Counted from the first letter of the stretch, positions 44,391 to 53,022 are shown. The stretch: DNA of 64,000 nt from Maribacter arenosus (GCF_014610845.1 NZ_JABTCG010000004.1:310001-374000); one strand, 5' to 3'. Notes: generated from the letters alone by a model not told the origin. Numbers and translations: made by a program.

Positions 44391-44867
44391 ATGAGTAACG
44401 TATCTTATTACACGGCAGAAGGGTTGAAAAAGCTAAAGGACGAGCTGAACCATCTTAGGGATGTTGAACGCCCTAAGGCTTCTCAAGCAATAGCCGAAGC
44501 TAGGGACAAAGGGGATTTGTCCGAAAATGCGGAGTATGACGCTGCCAAGGAAGCACAGGGACTTTTGGAATTGAAAATTGCTAAGTTGGAAGGCACTTTG
44601 GCCAACGCCAGGTTGATCGATGAGTCCCAATTGGATACTTCAAAGGCATTGGTCCTGTCTACCGTAAAACTAAAGAACCAAACCAATGGTATGGAAATGA
44701 AATATAAATTAGTAGCTGAAAGCGAAGCGGATCTGAAATCCGGCAAGATTTCTGTGAGCTCTCCAATCGGTAAAGGTCTGTTGGGGAAAAAAGTAGGTGA
44801 TACTGCTGAAATATCAGTGCCTAGCGGAAAAATCACCTTTGAGATTTTAGAGATTACAAGGGAATAG
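44391..44867 (+). CDS. greA: Transcription elongation factor GreA
   Basis: A 158-residue factor with the N-terminal coiled coil (YTAEGLKKLKDELNHLRDVERPKASQAIAEARDKGDLSENAEYDAAKEAQ) whose acidic DLSENAEYDAAK tip enters the RNA-polymerase secondary channel, and a C-terminal FKBP-like domain (SPIGKGLLGKKVGDTAEISVPSG). It rescues backtracked polymerase by stimulating transcript cleavage. Confidence 0.97.
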   Translation: MSNVSYYTAEGLKKLKDELNHLRDVERPKASQAIAEARDKGDLSENAEYDAAKEAQGLLELKIAKLEGTLANARLIDESQLDTSKALVLSTVKLKNQTNGMEMKYKLVAESEADLKSGKISVSSPIGKGLLGKKVGDTAEISVPSGKITFEILEITRE

Positions 44868-44889
44868 ATAACGATAAATCTTTATATTT

Positions 44890-44920
44890 AATCCTATCAA
44901 TATCGATAGGATTTTTTTTT
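44890..44920 (+). terminator. Intrinsic terminator after greA
   Basis: AATCCTATC and GATAGGATT stem with a short AATAT loop and a run of T. Confidence 0.9.
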
Positions 44921-44945
44921 GCCTTTCATAAAACAAGTTCTAACC

Positions 44946-45338
44946 ATGGCCAGCATTTTTACTAAAATCATCAATGGGGAAATCCCGTGTTACAAAATAG
45001 CGGAAGATGATAATTTTTTTGCCTTTTTAGACATTAATCCGAATGCCAAAGGACATACCTTATGTATTCCCAAAAAAGAAGTCGATAAGATCATGGATTT
45101 GGATGAGGAAACTTATTTAGGACTTATGGCTTTCTCACGAAAGATAGGGAGGGCCATTGAAGCCACCATCGATTGTAAACGCGTAGGGATAACGGTAATC
45201 GGTCTCGAAGTGCCCCATGTTCATGTACATTTGATCCCCTTGAATGAAATGAAAGAGGCTACTTTTCAATATAAAGTTTCCCTATCTAAACAGGATTTTG
45301 AGTCTATTGCAGCAAAAATCCGTTCTAAAATTGAATAA
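44946..45338 (+). CDS. HIT-family nucleotide-binding protein
   Basis: A 130-residue histidine-triad hydrolase: MASIFTKIINGEIPCYKIAEDD, ALDIN-type AFLDINPNAKGHTLCIPKK and the triad HVHVHLIP near the C-terminus. It hydrolyses AMP-linked substrates. The start is ATG 44946; a longer frame from 44919 overlaps the terminator of greA. The 3' end overlaps a convergent gene by 14 bases. Confidence 0.93.
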   Translation: MASIFTKIINGEIPCYKIAEDDNFFAFLDINPNAKGHTLCIPKKEVDKIMDLDEETYLGLMAFSRKIGRAIEATIDCKRVGITVIGLEVPHVHVHLIPLNEMKEATFQYKVSLSKQDFESIAAKIRSKIE

Positions 45339-45681
45339 TCCCGGATTGCCACAGGTATATTACCGCCCCTAGTATTACCAACAGGGAAATCACCAGAATA
45401 TAGAATAGGGATGTAAATCGAATCGAGGCCTTCTCTGGCTTGACCATTTTTTGATAATAATTGAATATGCGTTCTATATCATCGGTCCAATTTACGGGAT
45501 AGATGATCGATTCGCATTTATTACATTTGATGGTATGGGTCACTTCATTGGTCGTTCGGTCATATAACTTCCCATACTTATGTTTTTGTTTAAAGGTTAT
45601 TTTCATATCCTGATTGAAACATTCAGGGCAGTTATTGGTAATATCCGCTTCTTTAAGTAGTACTAACTTCTCCTTCGACAT
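45325..45681 (-). CDS. Zinc-ribbon protein with one C-terminal transmembrane helix
   Basis: A 118-residue protein. Two CxxC pairs (NNCPECFNQD and IKCNKCESI) form a zinc ribbon, and SLFYILVISLLVILGAVIYLW is a membrane anchor near the C-terminus. I do not recognise a named family. It starts 3 bases after the histidine kinase gene stop on the same strand, so it may be co-expressed with it. Confidence 0.7.
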   Translation of the reverse strand: MSKEKLVLLKEADITNNCPECFNQDMKITFKQKHKYGKLYDRTTNEVTHTIKCNKCESIIYPVNWTDDIERIFNYYQKMVKPEKASIRFTSLFYILVISLLVILGAVIYLWQSGIIQF

Positions 45682-45684
45682 GGC

Positions 45685-46833
45685 TTATTTATTTACTTTT
45701 AATGAAATTTGCATTATGGTACCCTCCTTACCTGAAGAAAGTACTTTTATCTTTCCTTTATGATATTCTTCCACTATTCTCTTGACCAGTGACAACCCTA
45801 GGCCCCAGCCTCTTTTTTTGGTCGTTACCCCAGGATTGAAAATGGTTTTGTAATCACTTTTCGGAATACCACTCCCAGTATCGGCGATTAAAATATTTAC
45901 ATATCTCCCTGCCGGCACAATATCGATGGCGATACTCCCCTTGCCCTTCATGGCATCGATGCCATTTTTGACCAGGTTCTCGATGGTCCAATTATATAAA
46001 GCGTGATTTAATAGTACAGGCATTTTTTCGACCTTTGTATTGAACGAAAAATGGATCAATTTAGAACTTCTAAGTTTCAGGTAATCATAGGCTTCCTTTG
46101 TTTCATGTACGATATCAACTTCTTTGAGCTCGGGTAAGGATCCTATTTTGGAGAATCGTTCCGTAATGGTTTCCAATCGCGAAATATCCTTTTGGATTTC
46201 CTTGGTGATCTCCGGATTTATTTTTTCAGCCTTCAATAGTTCGTTCCATCCTAAAAGTGAGGACAATGGAGTACCGATCTGATGGGCTGTCTCTTTCGCC
46301 ATGCCGGCCCATAATTTGTTTTGCTCCGAGGCTTTGTTGGTTTTAAAGAAAAAGAAAATAACGGCCCCGAAGAGAAAAATAATCAACAAGAGCGCTATGG
46401 GATAATATTTTAATTTGTTCAACATCTCTGAGTTCCCATAGTATAAAGTAGCTAAATGTTCGCCTTGTTGGTCTATGGATATTGGCATGTTTTCACTTTC
46501 GAATTTTCGAATATTTCGCTGTACATACAGAGAGTCCCCTACTTTGTCTTTCGGCATATTATTGGTCTTGATAGACCCATCCTTGTTTACTAGGATCATT
46601 GGGGTAGAAGTATTGTTTTGAAGTACTTTTATGGTAAGATTACCCATATCCATGTCCTCGGAATATTGTAATAACTCGGATTGGGCGGTAGCCCAAATCT
46701 CCATTTTCAATCGTTCCTCCTCCTTGAACTTTTTAAAGAAACTATTGGTGTTCCATAAAATCAAACTCACAATGGCAAAGGCAATTGCCAGTAAAACAAA
46801 GTTCGAAGTCTTCTTTTTGGGATTAAAATCCAT
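45685..46833 (-). CDS. Membrane sensor histidine kinase
   Basis: About 382 residues. A transmembrane helix (FVLLAIAFAIVSLILW), a periplasmic sensor segment of about 110 residues, a second helix (YYPIALLLIIFLFGAVIFFFF), an H-box with the phosphorylated His in AKETAHQIGTPLSSLLGW, and the ATPase domain with N-box NLVKNGIDAMKG, G1 ILIADTGSGIP and G2 GWGLGLSLVKRI. No response regulator gene is adjacent. The start is set at 46833, just before the first helix. Confidence 0.9.
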   Translation of the reverse strand: MDFNPKKKTSNFVLLAIAFAIVSLILWNTNSFFKKFKEEERLKMEIWATAQSELLQYSEDMDMGNLTIKVLQNNTSTPMILVNKDGSIKTNNMPKDKVGDSLYVQRNIRKFESENMPISIDQQGEHLATLYYGNSEMLNKLKYYPIALLLIIFLFGAVIFFFFKTNKASEQNKLWAGMAKETAHQIGTPLSSLLGWNELLKAEKINPEITKEIQKDISRLETITERFSKIGSLPELKEVDIVHETKEAYDYLKLRSSKLIHFSFNTKVEKMPVLLNHALYNWTIENLVKNGIDAMKGKGSIAIDIVPAGRYVNILIADTGSGIPKSDYKTIFNPGVTTKKRGWGLGLSLVKRIVEEYHKGKIKVLSSGKEGTIMQISLKVNK

Positions 46834-46926
46834 CAGGCCGGTTTGTTGCTTTAAAGATAACGTAAAATGAGCATAATTGGTGTGTGGCATGCAAGGCCAT
46901 ATATTTTTAATAGTAACCAAATTGAC

Positions 46927-46934
46927 TACATTTG
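46927..46934 (+). promoter_or_regulatory. -7 promoter box immediately before the flavin reductase gene
   Basis: TACATTTG, an exact match, ends 7 bases before the ATG at 46942. The predicted transcription start falls on or next to the start codon, so the message may be leaderless. Confidence 0.5.
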
Positions 46935-46941
46935 TTAGACT

Positions 46942-47823
46942 ATGGCAAATACAATCTCAATAGATCCAAAAGATATCACCATACCGGAATTACACGGATA
47001 TCTTTTAGGGGCGATCGGACCTAGACCTATTGCCTTTGCGAGCACCATTGATACCATGGGCAGGCCCAATCTATCGCCCTATAGTTTTTTTAATGTGTTC
47101 AGTGCCAATCCGCCCATATTGATATTTTCGCCTGCCCGTAGGGTGAGGGACAATACCACAAAGCATACCTTGGAAAACGTGGAAAAAGTCAAGGAGGTGG
47201 TTATCAATGTGGTTAATTATAATATGGTACAACAAATGTCGCTCTCGAGTACCGAATATCCCGAAGGGATAAATGAGTTTGTGAAAGCCGGACTTACCAT
47301 GGTGAAGTCCGATTTTGTAAAACCATTTAGGGTAGCGGAATCCCCCGTGCAATTTGAATGTAAGGTGACGAAAATCGAACCTTTGGGGAATGAAGGTGGC
47401 GCAGGGAATTTGATTTTTTCCAAGGTGGTTAAAATACATATTGATTCCGAAATTTTGGACGCTAATGGCAGTATTGACCCTAAAAAGATAGACCAAGTGG
47501 CCCGTATGGGGGGCAATTGGTATTCAAGGGCCGCCAAAGGCTTGTTCGAAGTGCCCAAACCCTTGTCAAGTTTAGGAATTGGTGTAGATGCCATTCCCAA
47601 AAAAATTAGGTTAAGCCGTATTTTGACCGGTAACGATCTCGGAATGTTAGGTAATGTAGCAAAGCTACCCACATCCTCCGAAATCAATGAATTTATTGCT
47701 TCTAACAGAGAACTAAGCACATTGGTCGAATCAAAGGACACCGAAAGGATACATCGCAGGGCCCAGGAGTATATTAACGGAAAAGAAGTGGATTTGGCAT
47801 GGAAACTACTTTTGGCAATCTAA
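46942..47823 (+). CDS. Flavin reductase-like FMN-binding protein
   Basis: A 293-residue protein with a flavin-reductase-like split barrel: LLGAIGPRPIAFASTIDTMGRPNLSPYSFFNVFSANPPILIFSP, TKHTLENVEKVKEVVINVV and SLSSTEYPEGINEF. It binds FMN and reduces it or a bound substrate with NAD(P)H. The stop lies 25 bases inside the next gene. It may be leaderless. Confidence 0.87.
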   Translation: MANTISIDPKDITIPELHGYLLGAIGPRPIAFASTIDTMGRPNLSPYSFFNVFSANPPILIFSPARRVRDNTTKHTLENVEKVKEVVINVVNYNMVQQMSLSSTEYPEGINEFVKAGLTMVKSDFVKPFRVAESPVQFECKVTKIEPLGNEGGAGNLIFSKVVKIHIDSEILDANGSIDPKKIDQVARMGGNWYSRAAKGLFEVPKPLSSLGIGVDAIPKKIRLSRILTGNDLGMLGNVAKLPTSSEINEFIASNRELSTLVESKDTERIHRRAQEYINGKEVDLAWKLLLAI

Positions 47824-48623
47824 AACGTATCCAATTATTCGAATTCGAGGATTTTGGATGGTTTCCTGCATGGCTACGTGTATGTATGACCAATTTAATC
47901 GTAATCCTTCAAAAGATGATCGGGATTCCAGAACTGTTGGCCAAGATGATTGCGGATATATTAAAAAGCAAAAACCTGAATACGATTGTTGACTTAGGTT
48001 CTGGATCAGGCGGGGCAATGCCGGAAGTTTTAGCCTCGCTTCATAAAATCAATGGTCTGGAAGAGGTTTCCTTGATCATGACCGATATGTATCCCAGCCC
48101 TGAAATGTTGAAAAAGTTCAATTCGAAAACTTCGGACAATATCAGTTATCTCGAAACTTCGGTTGATGCAACCAATATTTCATCGGCTCCCAAAGGCCTT
48201 AAGACCATGATGAACAGTTTTCATCATATGCGGCCAGCGAAGGCTAGGGCAATCTTGGAATCAGCCCAAAGAACCCACCAGCCCTTATTGATTTATGAGA
48301 TGGGCGATAATAACATTCCACTGCTTATTTGGTGGTTACTACTGCCAATTTCATTGGTTTTATTAATTATTATGGTACTTTTTATGACACCATTTGTAAA
48401 ACCCTTAACTTGTCGGCAAATTGTTTTTACCTATCTGATTCCGATTATCCCGATCTGTTATGCTTGGGACGGTCAGGCCTCGTTGCCAAGAATGTATACA
48501 CTCAAGGATTTGGAGCTTTTGTTAGATGGTCTGGGTTCTGAAAACTACAGGTGGGAAAAAGGACATGCAAAAAAGCAGAACGGAAAAAAACAGGGAACAT
48601 ATCTTTTAGGGCTCCCTAATTAG
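47799..48623 (+). CDS. Class I SAM-dependent methyltransferase-like protein with membrane helix
   Basis: A 274-residue protein. The SAM-binding motif I is TIVDLGSGSGGAMPEVLAS, preceded by an N-terminal helical part. Between motif regions a hydrophobic hairpin (IPLLIWWLLLPISLVLLIIMVLFM) suggests membrane association. Substrate unknown. It overlaps the flavin reductase gene by 25 bases. Confidence 0.75.
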   Translation: METTFGNLKRIQLFEFEDFGWFPAWLRVCMTNLIVILQKMIGIPELLAKMIADILKSKNLNTIVDLGSGSGGAMPEVLASLHKINGLEEVSLIMTDMYPSPEMLKKFNSKTSDNISYLETSVDATNISSAPKGLKTMMNSFHHMRPAKARAILESAQRTHQPLLIYEMGDNNIPLLIWWLLLPISLVLLIIMVLFMTPFVKPLTCRQIVFTYLIPIIPICYAWDGQASLPRMYTLKDLELLLDGLGSENYRWEKGHAKKQNGKKQGTYLLGLPN

Positions 48624-48671
48624 AAATAGGATATAGTAAACATTAAACGCAGATAGCATAATTATTGAAAC

Positions 48672-49049
48672 ATGGAAATACAAGGAAAAATCAAACTGAT
48701 TGATGAAACAAAGACTTTTGGGAACAATGGTTTTAGAAAGAGGGAAGTGGTCGTGACCACTGAGGAACAATACCCACAACATATACTCGTAGAATTTGTA
48801 CAGGATAAATGTGATTTGCTGAATAGCTATCAGGTTGGCCAGGATGTAAAGATTAGTATTAATCTAAGGGGCCGGGAATGGACAAACCCTCAAGGGGAGG
48901 TAAAATACTTCAATGCTATCCAGGGTTGGCGTATCGAGAATCTCCAAGTTGCCGAAGGTTCTCCCAATATACCACCCGTGCCACCAATGGATGCCTTTGA
49001 GCCTGCTGATAATATCAACGATGAGGACCATGATGACCTTCCATTTTAG
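48672..49049 (+). CDS. DUF3127 OB-fold protein with SSB-like C-terminal tip
   Basis: A 125-residue protein: MEIQGKIKLIDETKTFGNNGFRKREVVVTTEEQYPQHILVEF is the DUF3127 opening, a single OB-fold. The C-terminal tail after residue 95 is Pro- and Asp-rich and ends DHDDLPF, nearly identical to the DDDDLPF tip of the ssb product at 21830. It is therefore a likely SSB paralogue or DNA-binding partner. It has its own terminator. Confidence 0.82.
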   Translation: MEIQGKIKLIDETKTFGNNGFRKREVVVTTEEQYPQHILVEFVQDKCDLLNSYQVGQDVKISINLRGREWTNPQGEVKYFNAIQGWRIENLQVAEGSPNIPPVPPMDAFEPADNINDEDHDDLPF

Positions 49050-49066
49050 GGAAACTTAATAATCGA

Positions 49067-49098
49067 ATAAAAAAGACCCTTAAGGGTCTTTTTTTTGC
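49067..49098 (+). terminator. Intrinsic terminator after DUF3127
   Basis: AAAAGACCCTTAAGGGTCTTTT is a self-complementary stem with a following T-run. Confidence 0.85.
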
Positions 49099-49159
49099 CC
49101 ATATTTTTTAGAACCTCCATATTCTTTTGAATTATGTATTTTTAAATTAAACTTTATCA

Positions 49160-49825
49160 GTGAAAAAAAATAGTCCATACAGACCTTTGACTTTTCTTAG
49201 CGATGCCATTTGTTTTCCTCCGGTCGAAGATGCAAATGCGGAAGGGTTATTGGCCGTGGGTGGCGATCTTTCCCCTGAACGATTAATGCTGGCGTATAAA
49301 AGTGGTATTTTCCCTTGGTTCAATGAGGGGTCTTTGATTTTGTGGTGGAGTCCGGATCCAAGGATGGTCTTATTCCCTGACCAAATCAAGATTGCGAAAA
49401 GTATGCGAAAGGTCTTGAAGGACAATCAATTTACGTTGACCAAAAACACCTGCTTTGAAGAGGTCATCGATCAATGTGCGAAAGTAAAAAGAAAGCATCA
49501 AGATGGTACTTGGATAACCCATGAAATGAAGCAAGCTTATTTGAAATTGCACCTACTGGGACATGCACAATCGTATGAGGTTTGGGAAGATGGTGAATTG
49601 GTAGGGGGGCTCTATGGTATTGACCAAGGTCATGTTTTCTGTGGTGAAAGCATGTTCAGTTTGGTAAATAACGCTTCGAAGTTTGCTTTTATCAAGTTGG
49701 CACAAGAACTTCAGCAAAAAAAATACAGATTGATCGACTGTCAATTGTATACCACGCATTTAGAAAGTCTGGGGGCAAGGGAAATCCCAAGATCTGAATT
49801 CATTGCTATTCTAACAAGGCGGTAG
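49160..49825 (+). CDS. aat: Leucyl/phenylalanyl-tRNA-protein transferase
   Basis: A 221-residue enzyme that adds Leu or Phe to N-terminal Arg/Lys of proteins, tagging them for ClpS/ClpAP. It shows FPPVEDANAEGLLAVGGDLSPERLMLAYKSGIFPWF, LWWSPDPRMVLFP and GGLYGIDQGHVFCGESMFS. The start is GTG at 49160. No clpS is in the window. Confidence 0.95.
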   Translation: MKKNSPYRPLTFLSDAICFPPVEDANAEGLLAVGGDLSPERLMLAYKSGIFPWFNEGSLILWWSPDPRMVLFPDQIKIAKSMRKVLKDNQFTLTKNTCFEEVIDQCAKVKRKHQDGTWITHEMKQAYLKLHLLGHAQSYEVWEDGELVGGLYGIDQGHVFCGESMFSLVNNASKFAFIKLAQELQQKKYRLIDCQLYTTHLESLGAREIPRSEFIAILTRR

Positions 49826-49826
49826 T

Positions 49827-50495
49827 TCAATCCATTAACCGGAGTGCTTCACGCCGACTTAAGCTTGACAAATCATTTAGCTGGGTAAAGTTTTTTACCC
49901 ATGAGGGATTGGTTTTACTATACTCCCGTAATACCCAGCCGATAGCCTTATTGATAAAGAATTCCTTGGATCCCAAAAGTCTCTTTATAATGTATTCCAA
50001 TCTTTGGGCATCTATTTTATCCTTTCGTTTCAATTGATACAGTAAACAACAACGTTGTAACCAAATGTTGTCCGAGGCCAACCACTTTTCGATGTAGGTG
50101 TCTAATTGCCCAGGATAATATTCAAAATACGGACCTATCAATTTAACCGCTATATAATCCACGGTATCCCACCACGATTTATGGGTTGCCATAAACTCCA
50201 GAAGAACAATATCATTTTTATCGAATTGGGTTCTATATTTAAAAACCAATTCCTGGGCAAAATATTGATATTCACGTTGGGGTTTTTGCCAAAGCGTTTT
50301 CACAATAAGTTGCAATTCAACTTTTGGTGGCAAATAGGATTTCTCCAAGAAGGGTCGTTGAATTTCCCTTCTTTTTGGATTTTTTATACCATAAAATTCA
50401 AATTGATTACGCATATAGGCCTTTTGGCCAGCTGCAATACTTGGATCTGAGTTCGACTGAAATTCAAGTTCCAAAGTTTGGATGAATTCGTTCAT
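49827..50495 (-). CDS. AlkD-like DNA alkylation repair protein (HEAT-repeat glycosylase)
   Basis: A 222-residue all-helical protein: YGIKNPKRREIQRPFLEK, WWDTVDYIAVKLIGPYF, WLASDNIWLQRCCLLYQLKRK and FINKAIGWVLREYSKTNPSWVKNFT. These are the HEAT-like repeats of AlkD-type glycosylases, which excise 3- and 7-alkylpurines. It is convergent with aat, one base apart. Confidence 0.9.
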   Translation of the reverse strand: MNEFIQTLELEFQSNSDPSIAAGQKAYMRNQFEFYGIKNPKRREIQRPFLEKSYLPPKVELQLIVKTLWQKPQREYQYFAQELVFKYRTQFDKNDIVLLEFMATHKSWWDTVDYIAVKLIGPYFEYYPGQLDTYIEKWLASDNIWLQRCCLLYQLKRKDKIDAQRLEYIIKRLLGSKEFFINKAIGWVLREYSKTNPSWVKNFTQLNDLSSLSRREALRLMD

Positions 50496-50510
50496 TTTAT
50501 GATATCATAT

Positions 50511-51092
50511 TCAGTATAAAATACGGTCGTGGTTCATTGGTAATGCTGGCCGTTTTCGAATAAGACTTCCATCTGCTTTGAACCAAAGATCAAGTTCGCC
50601 CCTCCCTGTGCTATTCTTAACGAATACGATGAGTTTGTATGCATTGCCAGGAAGCATGAGATTTTGAAATGTGTCCGACAAATCAGGGGTATCACTTTCG
50701 GTATTCACTACGGGATATTCGTGAAAGATGCGCTTAATCCTAAACTTTTCATAAGTATCGGATAAATAACCTTCTATTTTTTGGTATGTTTCTTCGGGTA
50801 TATCGATTTCATTAACCCGAAATCCGGATGTTATTAAATTGCCAGTATCATCATAGGATAGAAAATAATGTAAGCGATCTTTTTTGAATTTAAAGATATA
50901 TGTGGTCTGCAGACTATCTACCTCCTTATAATAGCGTTTTTGTTTGATTCTGGGGCCAATTGCCAGGCTGTCTAATTGCACTGTTGGAAATTGTGATTTC
51001 CTTATACGATGTTCACGTTCTTCCCTATTCTGGCCTTGGCACAAAGAGGTGCCAATAAACACAAACAATCCGAACCACAAACCATATCCCAT
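50511..51092 (-). CDS. Secreted protein of unknown function
   Basis: A 193-residue protein with an N-terminal signal (MGYGLWFGLFVFIGTSLCQGQ) and a mixed alpha/beta mature part, including TYIFKFKKDRLHYFLSYDD and NAYKLIVFVKNSTGRGELDLWFK. I do not recognise the family. It lies between two DNA-alkylation repair genes on the same strand, 15 bases upstream of the AlkD-like gene. Confidence 0.6.
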   Translation of the reverse strand: MGYGLWFGLFVFIGTSLCQGQNREEREHRIRKSQFPTVQLDSLAIGPRIKQKRYYKEVDSLQTTYIFKFKKDRLHYFLSYDDTGNLITSGFRVNEIDIPEETYQKIEGYLSDTYEKFRIKRIFHEYPVVNTESDTPDLSDTFQNLMLPGNAYKLIVFVKNSTGRGELDLWFKADGSLIRKRPALPMNHDRILY

Positions 51093-51177
51093 GTCTGACT
51101 TATTTTTTTTACTCGGTAAATTTACGATTTATCCTAAGCTGAAATTCAAGCGTCTTTACACATCATCGAGGATTAAA

Positions 51178-51741
51178 TCAAACCTCATTATATCTAAAAC
51201 AATCGACTTCATGGTCATTGACCATACCCGTAGCTTGCATATGTGCATAAACCACAGTACTCCCTACAAACTTAAAACCCCTTTTTTTGAGGTCTTTACT
51301 AATGGTGTTTGACAATTGGGTTTGGGCAGGTGCTTCTTTATGATTCTTTATGGCATTCTTAATAGGATTGCCATTGATAAACCCCCAGATGTAAGAACTG
51401 AAACTTCCAAATTCTTCCTGAATTTTCATGAAGGAAAGGGCATTGGTAACGGTTGCCCTAACTTTTAAATTATTTCTAATAATCCCTTTGTTTTGAAGTA
51501 ATTCCTGTATTTTAGATTCGTCGTAGGTGGCGATTTTTTTATAGTCAAATTGATCAAAAGCCTTCCTGAAATTTTCCCGTTTTCGAAGAATGGTAATCCA
51601 GCTCAATCCGGCTTGAAAGGTTTCCAGAATAAGAAATTCAAATAAAATCGCATCATTCTTTACCGGGACGCCCCATTCCTTGTCATGATATGATTCATAG
51701 AGATCATCTCCCACGCACCATCCACATCTGTGTTTGTCCAT
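51178..51741 (-). CDS. tag: DNA-3-methyladenine glycosylase I
   Basis: A 187-residue enzyme with the Tag zinc site: RCGWC at residues 5-9, YHDKEWGVP and a C-terminal NDHEVDCFRY (HxxxC). LETFQAGLSWITILRKRENFRKAFD is the helix-hairpin-helix entry. It removes 3-methyladenine from DNA. Confidence 0.95.
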   Translation of the reverse strand: MDKHRCGWCVGDDLYESYHDKEWGVPVKNDAILFEFLILETFQAGLSWITILRKRENFRKAFDQFDYKKIATYDESKIQELLQNKGIIRNNLKVRATVTNALSFMKIQEEFGSFSSYIWGFINGNPIKNAIKNHKEAPAQTQLSNTISKDLKKRGFKFVGSTVVYAHMQATGMVNDHEVDCFRYNEV

Positions 51742-51803
51742 AATGATTAACTTTAGTTTAAAGATATGGATAAATTCAAACTTGAATCGAACGGCAAACC
51801 ATT

Positions 51804-52121
51804 TTAGATCTTTGCGGTTTTATCGCGAATTTCATCGCTTTGATCCTCGTTCATGTACACAATGGGCACCGCATAGAGGCCAGGCATATTCTTGGGATAA
51901 CTTTTTTTTAGTTCTTGATCGATCGATTGAAAGAGTAGGGCTTTGGTCCTGCCTATTATCAATACATTGGACTTTGATTCCAATTTACCTGAGGTTTCGT
52001 TTTTAGAATATGTAGTTTTTTCAGAAATCGTTGCATCCAACAATAATTTTTTACTAAGTAGTATTTCAATGCAATTAAGAGCTTGCTCTCTTGTATCAGT
52101 AAGGATATGCGTCAAAACCAT
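51804..52121 (-). CDS. Divergent CutA-like ferredoxin-fold protein
   Basis: A 105-residue protein: LTDTREQALNCIEILLSKKLLLDATISEKTTYSKNETSGKLESKSNVLIIGRTKALLFQSIDQELKKSYPKNMPGLYAVPIVYMN. Length and pattern fit CutA1-like proteins, but the usual CutA1 cysteine and YxWxG motif are not obvious. Function unknown. It starts 7 bases after the stop of the upstream gene. Confidence 0.5.
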   Translation of the reverse strand: MVLTHILTDTREQALNCIEILLSKKLLLDATISEKTTYSKNETSGKLESKSNVLIIGRTKALLFQSIDQELKKSYPKNMPGLYAVPIVYMNEDQSDEIRDKTAKI

Positions 52122-52128
52122 AAAGGGA

Positions 52129-52443
52129 TTATTTAGGATTGTTCATCTTTTTCATTGAACGAATAAAATCGATAAGCTCGGTATTCGCATAAATTCCGTA
52201 TGCACTGCTCAAATACCCTTTTTGGCCATCGGCACACTGAATCAAGAATAGAATTGAAGCATCCCCAGGGTCGCTCATGCCTTCGTGTCTACAATGTTCT
52301 ACAAGAAAACAATCGCTGGGGCTATAACTTCGATTAGGGTTTCTGCCAATCAGTTTTCCATTCCTGAAATAAAATTCGATTAAATACCCTGCTTTACGGG
52401 CAGCATTGATGTCCTGTGTTAAAGTATTGCTTTGCGATAGAAT
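52129..52443 (-). CDS. Small conserved protein (family often mislabelled PRPP synthetase)
   Basis: About 104 residues. The segment EHCRHEGMSDPGDASILFLIQCADGQKGYLSSAYGIYANTELIDFI matches, from memory, small Bacteroidota proteins named phosphoribosylpyrophosphate synthetase, which have none of that enzyme's motifs. No function can be assigned. The start is placed at ATG 52443, because earlier in-frame starts (GTG 52494, ATG 52485) lie inside a large inverted repeat. Confidence 0.55.
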   Translation of the reverse strand: MLSQSNTLTQDINAARKAGYLIEFYFRNGKLIGRNPNRSYSPSDCFLVEHCRHEGMSDPGDASILFLIQCADGQKGYLSSAYGIYANTELIDFIRSMKKMNNPK

Positions 52444-52469
52444 CATATTTAATGAATTTTGAGCATTAA

Positions 52470-52532
52470 AAACCACCAGTATCATGGTTTTCACATAACT
52501 AGCGAAGAATATGTACCGATGACTGGTGGTTT
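52470..52532 (-). repeat. Inverted repeat, possible large-loop terminator
   Basis: AAACCACCAGT (52470-52480) and ACTGGTGGTTT (52522-52532) are perfect 11-bp arms, with three more pairs inside after a 2-base bulge. On the minus strand the second arm is followed by TT then AATG, giving a T-run of five. It may terminate the 52574-52933 gene; the 41-base loop is unusually large. Confidence 0.5.
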
Positions 52533-52573
52533 GAGAACGACTTCTTAACCTGCTCTAAAAGGCTCTGTATTTT

Positions 52574-52933
52574 TTATTCGAGTTTTAACTCACCTAATGC
52601 CAAGGCTTTCTCAAAATCGGCTTTTACATTTGGGAAAAACCTAAAAAAACGACGCCCATCTTTTCGTTTAAGCACGATTTTAGTCTTATCGGTTCCGGCA
52701 TATTCGATTTGATGGACTTCAACTTTTTCCCCGATGAGTTGCTTAAAATCTGCTATCCCTCCTCTTTTAAGGATAAAATTCCTTTTAGGGAAATGAATAT
52801 GTTGATAGTTAATTCCTGATGAGGGCTCCCCTAATATTAGCACCGTGCCTTTGTCAATAAGTGGTACATCTTCTTGTGCTTTAACCCATCCTAAACAACA
52901 TAGGAAGGTGGTTATAAAAATAAATTTTCGCAT
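52574..52933 (-). CDS. Small secreted protein of unknown function
   Basis: A 119-residue protein with signal MRKFIFITTFLCCLGWVKAQ. The mature part is strand-rich and basic (TVLILGEPSSGINYQHIHFPKRNFILKRGGIADFK; KIVLKRKDGRRFFRFFPNVKADFEKALALGELKLE). No family recognised. Confidence 0.65.
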   Translation of the reverse strand: MRKFIFITTFLCCLGWVKAQEDVPLIDKGTVLILGEPSSGINYQHIHFPKRNFILKRGGIADFKQLIGEKVEVHQIEYAGTDKTKIVLKRKDGRRFFRFFPNVKADFEKALALGELKLE

Positions 52934-53022
52934 AAATCAAATATTTAAAGATTCAACTAAAACCCAATAAGTAATATTTTGGGTACCAAAAATAAAAAAA
53001 GAGAGTAAAACTTTCGTTAAAA

